A stretch of DNA of 64,000 nucleotides from Pilaira anomala. Taxonomy: Eukaryota; Mucoromycota; Mucoromycetes; Mucorales; Mucoraceae. The notes beneath the pieces were generated by a model that made no database searches, had not been told where the DNA came from, and worked only from the letters and a program-made list of their open reading frames with translations. Both the position numbers and the translations under genes were made by a program. This document shows, one piece after another, positions 63,421-64,000 of this stretch (positions within the stretch are counted from its first letter, which is position 1; every line of letters starts with the position of its first letter). The DNA lies in the NCBI GenBank assembly GCA_025716855.1, contig JAIXMQ010000072.1:62001-126000 (forward strand), read 5' to 3'.

Positions 63421-63717
63421 ACATCCTATATCTTTCAACATGTTACACTGAGTTTCACCTATTACCTTATTTAATTATCTATTGTCCTCAACGACAATGC
63501 TTCTTGACGAGGATGCTCCTTTAAAAACTCAGTTTTGGTAAAAGTATTAAAAATTAGAAAACATATAAATACCTTTAAAAAATATCAAACTAAATAAAAA
63601 TCAATCCATTATTTTGTAACAATTAAAACCCTTATTCTTCTTTATACTTAAAGACCTTATCTTTTGATTTAATAATATATCTTATTTTTATTATATTTTA
63701 TTTTATTTCTTACATTT

Positions 63718-63785
63718 GGATTCCCTTGGATATTAAACTCTCCATTGTATTTTACTTTACTTTTTTTTCAAGTCGTTCTACTTGT
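63718..63785 (+). repeat. Direct repeat, copy 2
   Basis: Begins GGATTCCCTTGGATATTAAA and ends TCAAGTCGTTCTACTTGT. It matches the ends of copy 1 with a shortened middle. It lies just upstream of the tRNA-Glu locus on the plus strand. Confidence 0.6.
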
Positions 63786-63898
63786 CAACAGGAACTGGTG
63801 CTCACGAAACTCTTTTTAACAAATTCACTTAGACCATCAAAAATTTTAACAGCGGATGCTACATACACCACATTTGCTCAAAAATCGTAAAAGAGATA

Positions 63899-63970
63899 TT
63901 CCCCAACGGGGAGTCGAACCCCGGCCGTATCGGTGAAAGCGATAAATCCTAGCCGTTGGACCATTGAGGA
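63899..63970 (-). tRNA. tRNA-Glu (anticodon UUC)
   Basis: The minus strand folds into a full cloverleaf of 72 nt. The acceptor stem TCCTCAA pairs with TTGGGGA plus the discriminator A. The D arm is GTCC-AACGGCTA-GGAT, the anticodon arm TATCG-CTTTCAC-CGATA with anticodon TTC, a 4-nt variable loop follows, and the T arm is CGGGG-TTCGACT-CCCCG. There is no intron. The D and T arm boxes fit the internal A and B promoters. The anticodon and overall sequence match eukaryotic tRNA-Glu(UUC). Confidence 0.95.
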
Positions 63971-64000
63971 GGATATATTATATCAACCTAAGTTCCTTAC

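Larger units (their letters stand above)
63224..63898. other. Spacer with a diverged direct repeat
   Basis: Between the MITE and the tRNA gene. It contains the two repeat copies listed separately. Just after the tRNA 3' end (reading on minus) a CTTTT string at about 63889-63893 can serve as an RNA polymerase III terminator. Confidence 0.45.

Overview
The window is nuclear DNA of a filamentous fungus, most likely an early-diverging Mucoromycota (Mucorales-like). The DNA is strongly A+T-rich. Genes are split by many short GT-AG introns (about 40-110 bp), often packed with A or T homopolymers of 15-30 bases. The gene set is typically fungal or eukaryotic: malate synthase, a GATA factor, a Zn2Cys6 factor, an Ugo1-like carrier, Zim17, Rab5 and a eukaryotic GlnRS. 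Exon coordinates were worked out by hand from splice sites, reading phase and protein-family logic. No database search was run.

Layout, left to right. A decayed Tc1/mariner transposase fragment and two A/T-tract repeats (1-3.7 kb); a GATA-type regulator (3.8-4.9 kb); a 16-exon ABCC/MRP transporter of 1552 aa (6.2-12.0 kb, minus); a CCDC124/Lso2-like ribosome factor (13.5-14.4 kb); a GT49-type glycosyltransferase and malate synthase in tandem on minus (15.7-19.3 kb); two tail-to-tail paralogous kelch membrane proteins with the same seven-exon structure (22.2-29.7 kb); an unrecognised low-complexity protein, Zim17, a CDP-diacylglycerol synthase, GlnRS and a small zinc-ribbon protein (30.2-36.9 kb); a 2.2-kb fold-back mobile element flanked by TA (39.6-41.8 kb); an Ugo1-like carrier and a histidine-rich CsbD/hydrophilin-like stress protein as a divergent pair (43.9-47.2 kb); a small four-exon gene hidden in apparent intergenic DNA (48.2-48.8 kb) and a doubtful, possibly broken gene (50.1-50.8 kb); a GTPBP1-like GTPase, a PEBP-like protein and Rab5 (51.7-55.8 kb); a Zn2Cys6 factor (56.8-58.2 kb); fructose-1,6-bisphosphatase (60.2-61.7 kb); a 0.6-kb TA-flanked MITE; and a tRNA-Glu(UUC) (63.9 kb).

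Functional threads. Malate synthase and fructose-1,6-bisphosphatase both act when the fungus grows on C2 or lipid carbon, and each has a Mig1/CreA-like GC box next to an A/T tract upstream. Mitochondrial functions recur (Zim17, Ugo1-like). Membrane traffic and lipid functions also recur (Rab5, CDP-DAG synthase, ABCC, GT49). Gene packing varies greatly. Some convergent pairs are separated by 4 bp or overlap at their stop codons, while the 2-3 kb gaps elsewhere hold simple repeats, homopolymers and relics of mobile elements.
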